Part shown: piece by piece, positions 35,379 through 43,668 of the stretch | Numbering within the stretch: the stretch's first letter is position 1 | How the letters are laid out: each line of letters opens with the position of its first letter | DNA from: an uncultured Actinomycetes bacterium | Lineage (GTDB): Bacteria > Actinomycetota > Acidimicrobiia > Acidimicrobiales > Ilumatobacteraceae | Direction: 5' to 3' | Assembly (NCBI GenBank): GCA_903872155.1 | Contig: CAIQJP010000042.1 | Coordinates: 1-64,000 of the forward strand | DNA: 64,000 nucleotides | Position numbers and translations under genes: made by a program | Notes under the pieces: model-generated | Database searches by the model: none | What the model saw: only the letters and a program-made list of their open reading frames with translations | Told to the model about the DNA's origin: nothing

Positions 35379-35789
35379 ATGTCCAACGAAGCACTAGACC
35401 GCGCCTTAATCACCGACTTGCTGTCGCGTTATACCTGGGCCCTTGTTGACCGCGATTGGGATGCCTGGCAGAAGGTCTTCACGCCCGACGCCCATGTTGA
35501 TTACTCCACTGCTGGCGGTCCCGTCGGATCACCAGCGCATGCTGCTGAAACTTTTAGCGGCATGATGGCAATGTTCGACGTATCGCTTTCGGCCGGTGGC
35601 AATGTGGCCATCACCTTTGACAATGATGACACCGCCAAAGTTCGCTCGGTCTACACCATGACGATGCGTATTCCTGGCGATCAGCCGACCTACATGCAGG
35701 CAAGTGGTTGGTACAACGACACCATCGTGCGTACCGCGAACGGTTGGCTCATTAGCAATCGCTTTGAACAACTCGCATACGTCAAATAA
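35379..35789 (+). CDS. NTF2/SnoaL-like protein
   Basis: 136 residues from ATG 35379, preceded by AGGGGGAAAAT; the upstream in-frame start is rejected. The sequence ALITDLLSRYTWALVDRDWDAWQKVFTPDAHVDYSTAGG is the typical cone-shaped NTF2-like fold opening, with conserved Asp/His, and ends WLISNRFEQLAYVK. Family members include ketosteroid isomerase-like enzymes and dehydratases, but also many binding proteins. It is followed by an APH-type kinase 8 bases downstream, suggesting joint function. Confidence 0.8.
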   Translation: MSNEALDRALITDLLSRYTWALVDRDWDAWQKVFTPDAHVDYSTAGGPVGSPAHAAETFSGMMAMFDVSLSAGGNVAITFDNDDTAKVRSVYTMTMRIPGDQPTYMQASGWYNDTIVRTANGWLISNRFEQLAYVK

Positions 35790-35797
35790 GCCTGATC

Positions 35798-36868
35798 ATG
35801 CCGTTACCTTCAAAACGTAATCCCGAAGAACTCGCCCGCACGCTTGAGGCGTGGTTTGGCAAACAGTTTGGTCATGCGTGCACAATCACCGATGTCGGAA
35901 TTCCCGAAGGCACCGGCATGAGCAGTGAGACTTTGCTTTCCACTCTGCATCACAACGGACTCGTTGAACCAGTTGTGACTCGTTTGAACCCCGACATGAA
36001 TGACTGGCCCGTTTTTCCGATTTATGACATGGCCGCTCAAGCCGGAGCAATGCAACTCGTTGGCAACAACAGTGATTTGCCAGTTCCGAATATTCGATTT
36101 CTAGAAACTGATATATCGATATTGGGTTCACCATTCTTGGTGATGGATCGAGTGAATGGTCGGGCACTACCCGATATGCCGCCCTACGTATTTGGCGGTA
36201 GTTATATGGATGCGATGTCGGTTGATGAACGACGTGAACTTGGTCGCGAAGTGGCGCGTGTGCAGGCCCGTATCCATGCCATCGATTTGTCAACAGTAAA
36301 AGGTGACGTGTCATTTTTGCCTTCGCGCGATGGCGACGCTATTGATCGTTTACTTGGTGAGCAGCGCGCCTACTACGACTGGGCGCGCGGAGATCTTCAA
36401 TTGCCAGTGATTGAACAAGCGCTTGCGTGGCTTGCCAATCACAAACCTGCCAACCCCGGTCCAACCGTTATCAACTGGGGTGATGCGCGTCCTGGAAATA
36501 TTTTGTTTGATGGCCTCACACCTACTGCAGTTCTTGACTGGGAGATGGTCAACGTTGGGCCGGCCGGAGTTGATGTCGGTTGGTTGATCTTTATGCATCA
36601 GTTCTTCCAGTCATTAGCTGATGTTTTTCAGATGCCTGGCTTCCCTGAGTTCTGTCAAACCGATGACATCATTGAGGCATATGAAGGGGCCGGTGGACGA
36701 CACATTGAAGATCTCAATTGGTACATCGTGTACGCAAGTTTGCGCTTTGCTGCCGTGGCAATTCGGACATCACTTCGAGGAGTTGCATATGGTGAACGTG
36801 AAATGCCCGACGACCCCGAAGACCTCATCATGCATAAAGCGATGCTGTACGAGCAAATTTCTCGGTAA
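35798..36868 (+). CDS. APH-family phosphotransferase (ACAD10-like)
   Basis: 356 residues of the aminoglycoside-phosphotransferase/choline-kinase fold. The catalytic loop is INWGDARPGNILFDG near residue 225, where the usual HGD is WGD as in a common actinobacterial subgroup, followed by the metal-binding AVLDWEMVNVGPAGVDVGWLIF near residue 245. Relatives sit next to acyl-CoA dehydrogenases, and mammalian ACAD10 joins such a kinase to a dehydrogenase acting on 4-hydroxy acids, so it may phosphorylate a hydroxyacyl-CoA. That is inference. Followed by the sugar dehydrogenase after 5 bases. Confidence 0.82.
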   Translation: MPLPSKRNPEELARTLEAWFGKQFGHACTITDVGIPEGTGMSSETLLSTLHHNGLVEPVVTRLNPDMNDWPVFPIYDMAAQAGAMQLVGNNSDLPVPNIRFLETDISILGSPFLVMDRVNGRALPDMPPYVFGGSYMDAMSVDERRELGREVARVQARIHAIDLSTVKGDVSFLPSRDGDAIDRLLGEQRAYYDWARGDLQLPVIEQALAWLANHKPANPGPTVINWGDARPGNILFDGLTPTAVLDWEMVNVGPAGVDVGWLIFMHQFFQSLADVFQMPGFPEFCQTDDIIEAYEGAGGRHIEDLNWYIVYASLRFAAVAIRTSLRGVAYGEREMPDDPEDLIMHKAMLYEQISR

Positions 36869-36873
36869 TCGTC

Positions 36874-38163
36874 ATGAAGATTGAGAACAGTCCTAGAAGA
36901 GATCGTTCTGCACAGCGACTATTTGTTTTAACGAGTTTGATAACTCTTCTATTCAGCGCCTGTTCGCAATCGTCTGAAACAGCATCAAGTATTCCAACGT
37001 CAACGATTGTCGAGAACACATCGACGCCGGCACCCGCAACGAGAACCTCCAGCACTACTTCTCTCAATCCGACAACCACTATTTCAAAACTCCCACCGCT
37101 ACCCAACGATGATCCTCTGCCTCCCGTCGCAGACCTTGAGAACCTAGATCTGAAATTAACGCCAGTTGCCGATATCCCTCTCGCTTTAGGTATGGCGTGG
37201 AGTGAAGAACAACAATTTTTCTATGTCATCACTCAAAAGGGCGAAGTATTTCGTACGTCACCCGATTTCTCTTCCGTTGAACTAGCAATTGATTTAGTCA
37301 ATCAAGTCACTCCTTATTCATTTGAGTCAGAACGAGGAATGACTGGCGTCGCGATTAGCCCAATTGATGGACGACTCTTCTTGACATATAACGATCTCAA
37401 CAAAGATACGAATATCGTCTCGTACGGCTTCAAAAACGGAATGCCTGATCCTTTAACTCGTCGACTCGTTCTCTTTGTCAAGCAACCCGGCATTAGCCAC
37501 AAAGCGGGGAATTTGATATTTGATGAAACTGGAGCACTCTATATATCGCTCGGCGACGGTGGCGGAAACAAAGGAGCTACATCGCAGGACTACACGTCTC
37601 TTCTTGGGAGCATCTTAAAGATCATTCCAAACATCGACGGTGACGGATACACAGTCCCTGCAGATAATCCTTTTGTCGATGACCCAACACGTGCACCAGA
37701 AATTTATGTCAAGGGACTTCGACAACCTCATAGGTTTGCGTTGAACCATGCCAACGGCGATATCTACATCACCGACGTGGGTGAAAGTACCAATGAAGAA
37801 CTGAATTATCTTCCTGCCGGAACTTCAGGAGTGAATTTCGGTTGGCCGTTTATGGAAGGACTTGAGCAAAGAAAGAACGGAGGAATGTACGAATTCACTC
37901 CTCCGATTTATCAATTTGCTCATCCCAGTTGGATAGCTATCATCGCGGGCTTTGTTTACCACGGCGAAAAGATACCGAAAATGAAAGGTGCTCTCCTCTT
38001 CGGTGATATGGCCGGCAAACTCAGTCTTCTCGGTCGAGATGGGATCACTATTCTTAAAATTTCCGAAAGTGGAAACATCCTGACTTCTTTTGCTGAAGGT
38101 CCAGACGGCGAACTTTATAGTTTGAGCCGAACTGGAGGCATCAAGCGAATTGATCCCGTCTAG
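36874..38163 (+). CDS. PQQ-dependent sugar dehydrogenase-like lipoprotein
   Basis: 429 residues. N-terminal lipoprotein signal with lipobox LFSAC near residue 29, then a Ser/Thr/Pro linker to about residue 85. The rest is the six-bladed GSDH propeller: ERGMTGVAISP near residue 153, the metal/cofactor-binding LGDGGGNKGATSQDYTSLLGSILKI near 226, EIYVKGLRQPHRF near 272 and DVGESTNEELNYL near 304. These are typical of soluble aldose sugar dehydrogenases. It acts outside the membrane. Codon use is more AT-rich than in neighbours. No pqq genes are in the window, and many homologues may not use PQQ at all. Confidence 0.82.
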   Translation: MKIENSPRRDRSAQRLFVLTSLITLLFSACSQSSETASSIPTSTIVENTSTPAPATRTSSTTSLNPTTTISKLPPLPNDDPLPPVADLENLDLKLTPVADIPLALGMAWSEEQQFFYVITQKGEVFRTSPDFSSVELAIDLVNQVTPYSFESERGMTGVAISPIDGRLFLTYNDLNKDTNIVSYGFKNGMPDPLTRRLVLFVKQPGISHKAGNLIFDETGALYISLGDGGGNKGATSQDYTSLLGSILKIIPNIDGDGYTVPADNPFVDDPTRAPEIYVKGLRQPHRFALNHANGDIYITDVGESTNEELNYLPAGTSGVNFGWPFMEGLEQRKNGGMYEFTPPIYQFAHPSWIAIIAGFVYHGEKIPKMKGALLFGDMAGKLSLLGRDGITILKISESGNILTSFAEGPDGELYSLSRTGGIKRIDPV

Positions 38164-38175
38164 TTATTGAATGAG

Positions 38176-39105
38176 TCAGTTCTTCAGTAACTCTGGGCGC
38201 ATCGTTGAAATTTGACGACGAATGCCTTCACGCCAATCAACTGACGAATGAAAACCAGCATCATGTAATTTCTGCAAGTCGGGAACAATAGATGCAATCG
38301 TCGCGGTCGTCGGATTGAAAGTGGGAACGATGCCAGTCAGTCGACCCATCTCTTCGCACCAATCTTCAATTGACACCAACTGATCGCCGCCCCAGTTCAC
38401 AATTTCTGCCCCGGTGTTCGCGTACGAAAGCAAGTACGGAATACTGCGGTTGATGTCATCTGCATGGATTGGCGTATAGGTCGTTGGCTGATCAACATGA
38501 ACTGGCACTGGGATATTGCGTTCCATCATCATCAAGTGAAATGACATCCAACCGTAGGCATCGCCGTACGGAACATTGAGACGAGCGATCACCGTCGGCA
38601 CTCCGAGACGCTTTGCCGTGTGCTTCACAAGAACTTCACCAGCAATTTTTGAAATGCTGTATGTCGGCATACCGGGCATCGGGCGATGGCTATCACCGAG
38701 AAGATCGGTCTCTTTGCGGGCTTCACCGTGCTTTGGTTCGTACACCGCGGTTGATGAGCAGTGGAAAAATGACAACTTGTCACTTTGATTAGCAGCGACT
38801 TCTAAAAGATCAGCACTGCCATGAGCGTTTGACGCAAATGCTTCATCAAAGTTGCTGCTCTTCGCCACTGCAAAATGCAAAACCAGATCGAGATCACTTG
38901 GCACTTCGTCGAGTTTGCCCTTTTCTAAATCGATGCTGACTGTCTGCACGCCTTTGTCATGCCATGGCTGACGTTGGGCCGGATCTTTGAAACGTGCCGC
39001 ACCGTAAACCGTGTTGCCCTGAGTCGCAAGTGATTCAGCAAGTGGTCCAGCGACCCAACCAGTGACACCAGTAACCAAAATCTTTTTTCCAGTGATTTGT
39101 TGCAT
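38176..39105 (-). CDS. NAD-dependent epimerase/dehydratase (extended SDR)
   Basis: 309 residues from ATG 39105 (MQQITGKKILVTGVTGWVAGPLAE). The extended-SDR motif TGVTGWVAG near residue 11 binds NAD(P); the catalytic Tyr is in TYSISKIAGEV near residue 149. The C-terminal substrate domain includes NWGGDQLVSIEDWCEEMGRLTG. It may act on a sugar or, like 3-beta-hydroxysteroid dehydrogenases of the same superfamily, on a steroid; the sequence does not decide. It is the last gene of a seven-gene operon, 5 bases after the previous one. Confidence 0.83.
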   Translation of the reverse strand: MQQITGKKILVTGVTGWVAGPLAESLATQGNTVYGAARFKDPAQRQPWHDKGVQTVSIDLEKGKLDEVPSDLDLVLHFAVAKSSNFDEAFASNAHGSADLLEVAANQSDKLSFFHCSSTAVYEPKHGEARKETDLLGDSHRPMPGMPTYSISKIAGEVLVKHTAKRLGVPTVIARLNVPYGDAYGWMSFHLMMMERNIPVPVHVDQPTTYTPIHADDINRSIPYLLSYANTGAEIVNWGGDQLVSIEDWCEEMGRLTGIVPTFNPTTATIASIVPDLQKLHDAGFHSSVDWREGIRRQISTMRPELLKN

Positions 39106-39110
39106 ATCAA

Positions 39111-39905
39111 TCACCACAACTCGTCGGTGTAAGTGTCGGTGCCAAACACAGTGTTCTTGAATGGGCTCGTCCACAAATGCTTGGCTAGTCCGCTTGATTC
39201 AAGATCGGCGCCAAATTTTGCATAACCATTTGCCCATTCGGCTGCGGGATCGTGATCAACAAAGTGAATCTGCATAAAACGTTGATCGGCCTTTGGTACG
39301 CGCGGAACATCGGGTGGTGCATCATCAAGTAATGGCAACAACGTTGAATAGTTGAAGACGTCAGGTCCCCACGATGAGGCAAACGCACGCGGCGCCCAAT
39401 TATTTTGCATCCACTCACTCATCTGCGCGTGAGTCACGCCTTCGTTCAACTCGCCAACATTCACAATGATTCCGGGATATCCGCGGTCAAGCGCAAGTTC
39501 AATATTGGTGGTGGTTTCGGTACGGGTCATTGACCATTGGTTGTCGTACAACTGGGTGTGAATATGCGTGCGCTCAGCGAACATGCGGCCAGTGGCATGC
39601 AGATTCTTGACCGTGTCGACGCTCCAACGATTCCAGTCATCGTGATGACCTTTGAGTACCCAGTAAATAGCCAGGTATGAACCCGACATGGGGTCTGGGG
39701 TCATGGGTGAATCAGTGGGATAGCGCAAAGCCTTGAGATCGCGGGTTGAAACAAAGCGATCACCAGCGAACGAATAAGCACCAACGAGCACACCACCATA
39801 GAAGTGATCTCGCTCGTACCAACGGTTGTATTCGACTTCATGACCCTTGGTGGGCTCAACCATGGTGAACAACAAGGTCCCTAATTCGATTGGGTACTTC
39901 TTCAT
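39111..39905 (-). CDS. Hypothetical protein with two EthD-like (dimeric alpha+beta barrel) halves
   Basis: 264 residues from ATG 39905, which has a strong GGGGGAGTT leader; the upstream frame runs into the GNAT gene and is rejected. The first half (ELGTLLFTMVEPTKGHEVEYNRWYERDHF) and second half (PGIIVNVGELNEGVTHAQMSEWMQNNWAPRAF, then RFMQIHFVDHDPAAEWANGYAKFG) look like ferredoxin-like strands and helices of EthD/DABB domains. I do not recognise a characterised homologue. It lies in an operon with a single-domain EthD protein two genes upstream, suggesting related ligands. Confidence 0.7.
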   Translation of the reverse strand: MKKYPIELGTLLFTMVEPTKGHEVEYNRWYERDHFYGGVLVGAYSFAGDRFVSTRDLKALRYPTDSPMTPDPMSGSYLAIYWVLKGHHDDWNRWSVDTVKNLHATGRMFAERTHIHTQLYDNQWSMTRTETTTNIELALDRGYPGIIVNVGELNEGVTHAQMSEWMQNNWAPRAFASSWGPDVFNYSTLLPLLDDAPPDVPRVPKADQRFMQIHFVDHDPAAEWANGYAKFGADLESSGLAKHLWTSPFKNTVFGTDTYTDELW

Positions 39906-39970
39906 AACTCCCCCTTCAATGCACGGCACGCGCGTTGCTTGACCAAACTGTAGATGTTTCTCGCTCGGTG

Positions 39971-40615
39971 TCAGAAACTTGACGCACCAAGAATCGTTGT
40001 GAGTCGCGATTTGACCTGAGGCCACTCTGCCGATACAACCGAATAGACGGCGGTATTGCGCAACTTACCTTTTTCAGACGCCACCCAACTTGGTCGATCT
40101 GAACGCAATACTCCTTCAAAAATGCCGCCAATTCTTTCGATGGCTCGACGGCTTTGCTCGTTGCGTTCGTCGGTGCAAATTGCGACTCGTTGCACACCCC
40201 AAGTTTCAAATGCGTGCGTCATCAGCAGCAATTTGGCTTCGGTATTTATCAATGTTCGTTGCGCCGACTTCGCAAGCCAAGTTCCACCGATTTCTATTTC
40301 ATCAGGAACTGACACTCCATTCATAGTGCGTCCTAAAGGAAAATAGATATTCATGAAACGTGTGCAGCCAACTACTTCTCCTAGTGAGCCGTCGGCATGA
40401 ACACGGCGTTGAACAAATGGAACGTCCTGCCCAGCCCGATGACTGCTCATTAAGTTTTGGACGTAGTTTGTCATTTCTTCAATGCCGTCAGGGACAACCG
40501 TAAATCCAAAGGTTGAACGATCTTGAGACGCAGCCGAAACAAGGGCAGGAACATGCTCAATTGTCAATGGCTCCAAAGCCATTGAGTTTCCGATCAGCGT
40601 CGGCACTAGCAACAT
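39971..40615 (-). CDS. GNAT N-acetyltransferase (RimJ/RimL-like)
   Basis: 214 residues with the Acetyltransf_3 layout: LEPLTIEHVPALVSAASQD near the N-terminus, EIGGTWLAKSAQRTLINTEAKLLLMTHAFETWGVQRVAICTDERNEQSRRAIERIGGIFEGVLR from about residue 105 to 170, which includes the RVxxxTDxxNxxSRRAxExxG motif of motif B. The acetyl-CoA pocket Q/RxxGxG/A is degenerate (QRTLIN). It may acetylate an amine or protein N-terminus. Follows the EthD gene by 2 bases. Confidence 0.83.
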   Translation of the reverse strand: MLLVPTLIGNSMALEPLTIEHVPALVSAASQDRSTFGFTVVPDGIEEMTNYVQNLMSSHRAGQDVPFVQRRVHADGSLGEVVGCTRFMNIYFPLGRTMNGVSVPDEIEIGGTWLAKSAQRTLINTEAKLLLMTHAFETWGVQRVAICTDERNEQSRRAIERIGGIFEGVLRSDRPSWVASEKGKLRNTAVYSVVSAEWPQVKSRLTTILGASSF

Positions 40616-40617
40616 GT

Positions 40618-40962
40618 TCAGTTATCGATGACGAGATTTGGTTCTTCGGTGAGAATCCACTGAATGTTTGAAGTGTCCAAAAACTTTTCGGTGTCTTCCA
40701 TGACTAATGGAAAATCGGGTTCACTCATGTGGGCATTGAACTGGTCGGCTGAATCAAAGATCTGAATGGTGACTCCGTCAAAACCTGGCTCATGACGACT
40801 TCCCTCAGCGGGCCATACTGCCGGGTGCTGTTCGTAACGACGAACATACTTAGCAGCTGAACAATTCTTGATGAGCGGTCCATGAATATTGAACCAGTAG
40901 TCAAGAAATTCTTGATGAGAGGTTCCGGGCTTGCGCTTGAGAAGTGTGACGAGTCGAATCAT
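40618..40962 (-). CDS. EthD domain protein
   Basis: 114 residues matching the EthD family: MIRLVTLLKRKPGTSHQEFLDYWFNIHGPLIKN with the conserved W-x3-HGP, and GVTIQIFDSADQFNAHMSEPDF in the second half. EthD proteins are small dimeric alpha+beta barrels required in ethyl tert-butyl ether breakdown and similar pathways, with roles from decarboxylation to ligand carriage. Here it lies between an SDR (30 bases upstream) and a GNAT gene. Confidence 0.85.
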   Translation of the reverse strand: MIRLVTLLKRKPGTSHQEFLDYWFNIHGPLIKNCSAAKYVRRYEQHPAVWPAEGSRHEPGFDGVTIQIFDSADQFNAHMSEPDFPLVMEDTEKFLDTSNIQWILTEEPNLVIDN

Positions 40963-40992
40963 GATCTTGCCTTTCGTGTTATTGAATTTCTA

Positions 40993-41784
40993 TTACAAAC
41001 CTAAGAACGATCCACCATCGCAGATGATGGTTTGACCGGTCACAAATGAAGAATCGTCACTCGCAAGAAAGAGGGCGACCGAGCCAATGTCATCGGTGAT
41101 ATCGCCAACGCGACCAAGAGGCGTACGAGCTTCAATCGCCTGTTGAAGTGCCGGATTCCGATCGAATGCGGTCAACAAGGCCGGGCTTCCAGCCACTGGG
41201 CCAATGCAATTCACCGTGATACCAAATTCTCCCCATTCGCGCGCCAGGCTCTTCGCAATTGCTCGCTGAGCTGCTTTGGCCGGTGAATAGAGCGGGATAT
41301 TCGCACTACCTTCAACACCCGACGGTGATGTGATCAAAATCAAACGCCCGCCGCCCTCGCCTTTTGGACGTGCCGATGAAGCAACGAGATGAGGCATCGC
41401 TGCACGGGCGCAAAAAAGACTGGCCCAAACTCCGGTACGGGACATCGGCGTCCAATGTTTATCGATTTGCGCTTTTTCTAACTTGTGCGGGATTCCGCCC
41501 ATAAAAGCGTTGTGCACCATGATGTCGAGTCGACCTAATTGCTGAACAGTGTCGGCGACGCAGGCGTCAACCGATTCTGAAACCGCCACATCGGTCACGA
41601 TGCAAACTGCCTGGCCGCCTGCGGAACGAATCGACTCAACTACTGGCTCGCCAGTCTCGGCGCGTCGGGCGGCAACGACAACCGTTGCCCCTTCTTGGGC
41701 AAGACGACGAGCGATTCCTTCACCAACACCTTGACCCGCACCAGTCACAATGGCGACACGATTTTCTAACCGACGAGCATTCAC
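40993..41784 (-). CDS. SDR family oxidoreductase (complete)
   Basis: 263 residues from a GTG at 41784; a GTG at 41790 is in frame, but a GGAGGG at 41793-41798 is better spaced for 41784, which also gives the usual 4-base GTGA overlap with the preceding gene. Motifs: TGAGQGVG near residue 15, a HNAF variant of NNAG near residue 89 and catalytic YSPAK near residue 166 with Ser in LITSPSG. It ends TIICDGGSFLGL. The upstream neighbour is a truncated SDR, so the two could form a heteromer with one active subunit. Confidence 0.88.
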   Translation of the reverse strand: MNARRLENRVAIVTGAGQGVGEGIARRLAQEGATVVVAARRAETGEPVVESIRSAGGQAVCIVTDVAVSESVDACVADTVQQLGRLDIMVHNAFMGGIPHKLEKAQIDKHWTPMSRTGVWASLFCARAAMPHLVASSARPKGEGGGRLILITSPSGVEGSANIPLYSPAKAAQRAIAKSLAREWGEFGITVNCIGPVAGSPALLTAFDRNPALQQAIEARTPLGRVGDITDDIGSVALFLASDDSSFVTGQTIICDGGSFLGL

Positions 41785-42320
41785 ATCCACAGCCCTCCGT
41801 CACACACGATGGTTTGACCAGTGATATCACGAGCTGCTTCGCTACATAGCCACGTGACAACACCAACTGGGCTTACTTCGTTAGTCAATGATCGAGGGGC
41901 AATCGCGACAGCACCAGAAATGCTGGTATCAATCGAGAACCAATGCGGTTCAACAGCGACAGCATTCACTGTGATCCCGTTTGTTCCCCACTGACGAGCT
42001 GCAGACTTCACCAAGATGCGTGCCGATTCGGCTAGCGCCGCTTGAGGAGCGTAACAAGCACCGCCTGACATGCCGGTAGTAGGAACTACGACAACGATGC
42101 GCTCGCAATTCGTGGAGTGCGCTTCTTGAAGAGCCGTGATGACTCGTTGCATAGGTTGTTCGTAAATCTCATCAATATACGTATCAGTCAGTTTGGTCAG
42201 GCTTGTTATTGAATTTTCTCCGTCAAGATCAACAACTATGACTGCGCTGCGCGTATCGGAATGCACGCCATCGCGAAGAACTTGTGCAAGCGCACCCTTA
42301 CCCGACACTTTTACACTCAT
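41781..42320 (-). CDS. Degenerate SDR-fold protein lacking the cofactor motif
   Basis: 179 residues instead of about 255. The C-terminal half is clearly SDR: YAPQAALAESARILVKSAARQWGTNGITVNAVAVEP, then VVTWLCSEAARDITGQTIVCDGGLWM. The N-terminal TGxxxGIG dinucleotide motif and the NNAG strand are absent, and the catalytic YxxxK reads YAPQA, so Tyr remains but Lys is lost. The frame is intact and overlaps both neighbours (ATGA with the NTF2-like gene, GTGA with the SDR), which argues against a decaying pseudogene. Possible roles are a non-catalytic partner of the next SDR, or regulation. Confidence 0.75.
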   Translation of the reverse strand: MSVKVSGKGALAQVLRDGVHSDTRSAVIVVDLDGENSITSLTKLTDTYIDEIYEQPMQRVITALQEAHSTNCERIVVVVPTTGMSGGACYAPQAALAESARILVKSAARQWGTNGITVNAVAVEPHWFSIDTSISGAVAIAPRSLTNEVSPVGVVTWLCSEAARDITGQTIVCDGGLWM

Positions 42321-42772
42321 GAAATTCCAGTTCCTGTATTCAAATGTGCTGACACATCACCGTGAGCGTCGACAAGCATGATGCGTTGAGAAAACGCCCA
42401 TTCTCCGTTCGAATTTTTCGCAAACTCGTCGTGGTAACGCCCCGATGCCACGACCTGTAACGGTAATTCATCAGGAACATTTTGCAGAACTGTGAATTGC
42501 GAGCGGGTTCGAACCACATTCAGAGAATCAGCTTCAAGAATTGTGTTGGTCACGAGGTGTTTGGTGCGCGGGATACCATCGTACGTTTTGACGAAATGGC
42601 GCAATACGGCTCCGACCTGAGTGCCTGGGACAGCCGACTGATCTGGGCCAGCCATGAAAACGGGAGCTTCTCCGAAAAGTTTGGCGACTCCGTCGAAATC
42701 ACCCGCGTCAATTCGTTCGGCATAGGTGTACAACAAATTCAGGATTGCTCTTTCATCTCCGTAATTCAGCAT
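42317..42772 (-). CDS. NTF2/SnoaL-like protein
   Basis: 151 residues from ATG 42772 (MLNYGDERAILNLLYTYAERIDAGDFDGVAKLFGEAPVFM), a standard SnoaL_4/NTF2-like opening. The central strand has RTKHLVTNTILEADSLNVVRTRSQFTVLQ and the end GEWAFSQRIMLVDAHGD. It may be a small isomerase/dehydratase or binding protein. It heads the seven-gene operon running to 38176 and is divergent from the SDR at 42804 with only 31 bases between starts. Confidence 0.8.
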   Translation of the reverse strand: MLNYGDERAILNLLYTYAERIDAGDFDGVAKLFGEAPVFMAGPDQSAVPGTQVGAVLRHFVKTYDGIPRTKHLVTNTILEADSLNVVRTRSQFTVLQNVPDELPLQVVASGRYHDEFAKNSNGEWAFSQRIMLVDAHGDVSAHLNTGTGIS

Positions 42773-42803
42773 GTTGACACCGTAGACCAACTACGGTGAA
42801 GGT

Positions 42804-43661
42804 GTGGCTGACAACATCGATGACCCCACCCCTATCGGAAACGTTTGGCCCATGGCCGGCGAGCAAACCGACGAACTCGTACGCGCGGCTTTCCCGTTAC
42901 GTCTCGGACTCGCAGAAGGCAAAGTAGCCCTCGTGACTGGTGCAGGACGCGGTATTGGTGAAGCCACTGCCCGACTCTTCGCAGTTGAAGGTGCTGCCGT
43001 CGTCGTTTGTGACATTGACGGTGACGCGGCTCAGGCCGTCGTTCGGTCGATTCAAGAACGTGGTGGCGAAGCCTTCGCAGTGGCTGCCGACCTCACCAAA
43101 GAAGATGATGTTGCCGCCGTGATCAACTCGGCAATCGACAATTACGGTCGCCTTGATTGCGCTGTCAATAATGCCGGCGTGAGTGGCCGGTTTGGTTCGT
43201 TTATTGACCTTCCATTGCACGAGTGGCAACACATGATCAACGCCAATCTCACGAGCGTCTTTTTGTGCCTCAAGTACGAACTAGGTGTCATGGCCGCGCA
43301 AGGTTCTGGGGCAATCGTCAACGTGTCATCTGGCGCGGGAGTCGTTGCTGCTCCTGGCTTGCCTCACTACACCGCAGCCAAGCACGGTGTGCTCGGTCTC
43401 ACTAAGTGTGCAGCGCAAGAGTTTGCTGCCAAAGGCGTGCGAGTGAACGCGATTCTTCCCGGCACAACGCGTACTCCAATGATTGAAGGGTTCATCAACG
43501 GTGATCCCAAGATCGAGAAGATGGTGAGCCGCGGAATCGGTCGTGGGTATTTAGGCGAACCATCCGAAATTGCCGAATCGGCAGTATGGCTATGCAGTGA
43601 TCGCGCCAGTTTCGTGTGTGGCGAATCTTTATTGGTCGATGGCGCGACCGTCTGCCGCTAA
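42804..43661 (+). CDS. SDR family oxidoreductase
   Basis: 285 residues, GTG start. The first 35 residues (MADNIDDPTPIGNVWPMAGEQTDELVRAAFPLR) form an extension before the Rossmann core. Motifs are TGAGRGIG near residue 44, NNAG near residue 120 and YTAAK near residue 190 with Ser in NVSSGAG; it ends LLVDGATVCR. It is a classical 3-hydroxyacyl or hydroxysteroid dehydrogenase-like enzyme. Seven bases separate its stop from that of the convergent racemase. Confidence 0.87.
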   Translation: MADNIDDPTPIGNVWPMAGEQTDELVRAAFPLRLGLAEGKVALVTGAGRGIGEATARLFAVEGAAVVVCDIDGDAAQAVVRSIQERGGEAFAVAADLTKEDDVAAVINSAIDNYGRLDCAVNNAGVSGRFGSFIDLPLHEWQHMINANLTSVFLCLKYELGVMAAQGSGAIVNVSSGAGVVAAPGLPHYTAAKHGVLGLTKCAAQEFAAKGVRVNAILPGTTRTPMIEGFINGDPKIEKMVSRGIGRGYLGEPSEIAESAVWLCSDRASFVCGESLLVDGATVCR

Positions 43662-43668
43662 ATAATCG

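Noticed and set aside
41781-42320. Considered the short SDR a pseudogene
   Set aside because: The frame is intact, overlaps neighbours at both ends in the usual coupling form and retains a well-formed C-terminal half.
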